Positions 7,646 to 7,808 of a stretch of 7,808 bases of DNA are shown piece after piece (position 1 is the stretch's first letter; the number at the start of each line of letters is the position of its first letter). The DNA is taken from NCBI GenBank assembly GCA_001871815.1, contig MNVP01000083.1, forward strand, positions 8,724-16,531. Reading direction: 5' to 3'. The notes below the pieces were generated by a model, which was given only the letters and a program-made list of their open reading frames with translations, was not told the origin of the DNA and did not search any database. Source of the stretch: Candidatus Omnitrophica bacterium CG1_02_40_15. GTDB taxonomy: Bacteria; Omnitrophota; Gorgyraeia; Gorgyraeales; Gorgyraeaceae. The position numbers were made by a program, and so were the translations under genes.

Positions 7646-7673
7646 TTAAACCTTAAACCTTTAACTTTACACC
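7646..7673 (-). repeat. Opposed 7-bp tandem repeat GGTTTAA (right arm)
   Basis: On the minus strand four in-phase heptamers can be read: GGTGTAA (7673-7667), AGTTAAA (7666-7660), GGTTTAA (7659-7653) and GGTTTAA (7652-7646). They are related to, but diverged from, the GGTGAAA units in the left arm, and pair with them in the hairpin. The plus-strand view is a run of TTAAACC-type units. Confidence 0.75.
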
Positions 7674-7686
7674 AACGTTGTTTTAT

Positions 7687-7690
7687 GGAG
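7687..7690 (+). promoter_or_regulatory. Ribosome binding site of rpsG
   Basis: GGAG lies 8 nt before the ATG at 7699. An earlier ATG at 7691 is followed by a stop after two codons and is not the start. The site sits directly below the base of the long spacer hairpin but outside its stem, so it stays accessible in the fold described here. Confidence 0.75.
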
Positions 7691-7698
7691 ATGATAAG

Positions 7699-7808
7699 AT
7701 GAGACGGAGACGAGCAGATAGAAGAGATGTGTTACCTGACCCTAAATATAACAACAAGGTTGTTACAAAATTTGTTAATATGATTATGGAAAAAGGCAAA
7801 AAGTCCAC
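7699..7808 (+). CDS. rpsG: 30S ribosomal protein S7 (3' partial)
   Basis: N-terminal 36 codons of S7, the 30S head protein that nucleates assembly of the 3' major domain of 16S rRNA and contacts the E-site region. The visible protein starts MRRRRADRRDVLPDPKY and continues KFVNMIMEKGKKS, matching the family's basic N-terminal arm, the LPDPK motif, and the first helix with the GKKS turn. The gene runs off the window end. It follows rpsL by 130 bp, the standard S12-S7 order; fusA would be expected next. In E. coli S7 represses its own operon by binding the rpsL-rpsG spacer mRNA; whether that holds here cannot be judged from sequence alone. Confidence 0.97.
   Translation, partial: MRRRRADRRDVLPDPKYNNKVVTKFVNMIMEKGKKS

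Larger units (their letters stand above)
7578..7684 (+). repeat. Long imperfect hairpin in rpsL-rpsG spacer
   Basis: Bases 7578-7613 pair in register with 7650-7684. By hand I count 31 of 35 opposed positions paired (29 Watson-Crick, 2 G.U), one bulged A at 7585, and mismatches at 7594, 7600, 7607 and 7608. The loop is 36 nt (7614-7649). The strongest block is the base: AAAACAA with TTGTTTT, then GTTGGTG with CACCAAC. The stem ends 2 nt before the rpsG Shine-Dalgarno. The arms are made largely of 7-bp repeats listed separately. The long loop and lack of an unpaired T-run after the stem argue against a standard terminator. It occupies the position of the S7 operator in E. coli, but I see no sequence evidence of S7 binding. 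Confidence 0.8.

Noticed and set aside
7637..7647. T-rich run as an intrinsic terminator tail after rpsL
   Set aside because: No GC-rich stem directly precedes it; it is inside the loop of the longer hairpin, and rpsG needs read-through.
7590..7673. CRISPR-like array
   Set aside because: Units are 7 bp with no spacers between them; this is a simple tandem repeat.

Overview
This window is a piece of a bacterial core-transcription and ribosomal-protein operon, all on the + strand: rpoB (5' end cut off by the window edge), rpoC (complete), rpsL (complete) and the first 36 codons of rpsG. The order beta - beta' - S12 - S7 is the classic rpoBC/str arrangement; rplJ/rplL would be expected upstream and fusA/tuf downstream. 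The stop codons are TAA, TAG and TGA, each at the position expected for its protein, so the standard bacterial code is in use.

Organism: the DNA is moderately AT-rich, with Arg codons mostly AGG/AGA and frequent ATA. The beta' subunit has a large insertion in the trigger loop (SI3-like), as in Gram-negative-type lineages. Its wording around the N-terminal zinc ribbon and the coiled-coil/switch region looks to me most like the PVC group and candidate phylum Omnitrophota. That placement is recollection-based inference from an uncultivated-type sequence, not a search result.

Layout: 1-3006 rpoB; 3007-3117 spacer with an imperfect palindrome; 3118-7116 rpoC; 7117-7196 spacer with a 7-bp tandem repeat that begins on the rpoC stop codon and feeds a 13-bp hairpin; 7197-7568 rpsL; 7569-7698 spacer with two opposed 7-bp tandem arrays that form one long hairpin; 7699-7808+ rpsG. 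Beta and beta' make the RNA polymerase catalytic core, while S12 and S7 belong to the 30S decoding centre and head, so the cluster co-produces transcription and translation machinery. Each of rpoC, rpsL and rpsG has its own Shine-Dalgarno sequence, and I see no convincing internal promoter or U-tract terminator, so read-through transcription is likely.

The coding genes are ordinary. I see no previously undescribed protein system here. The part worth a second look is between the genes: all three spacers hold repeat-derived inverted structures, and two of them, with unrelated sequences, share an exact 7-bp period. The long rpsL-rpsG hairpin sits just upstream of the rpsG ribosome binding site, in the same interval where E. 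coli carries its S7 translational operator.
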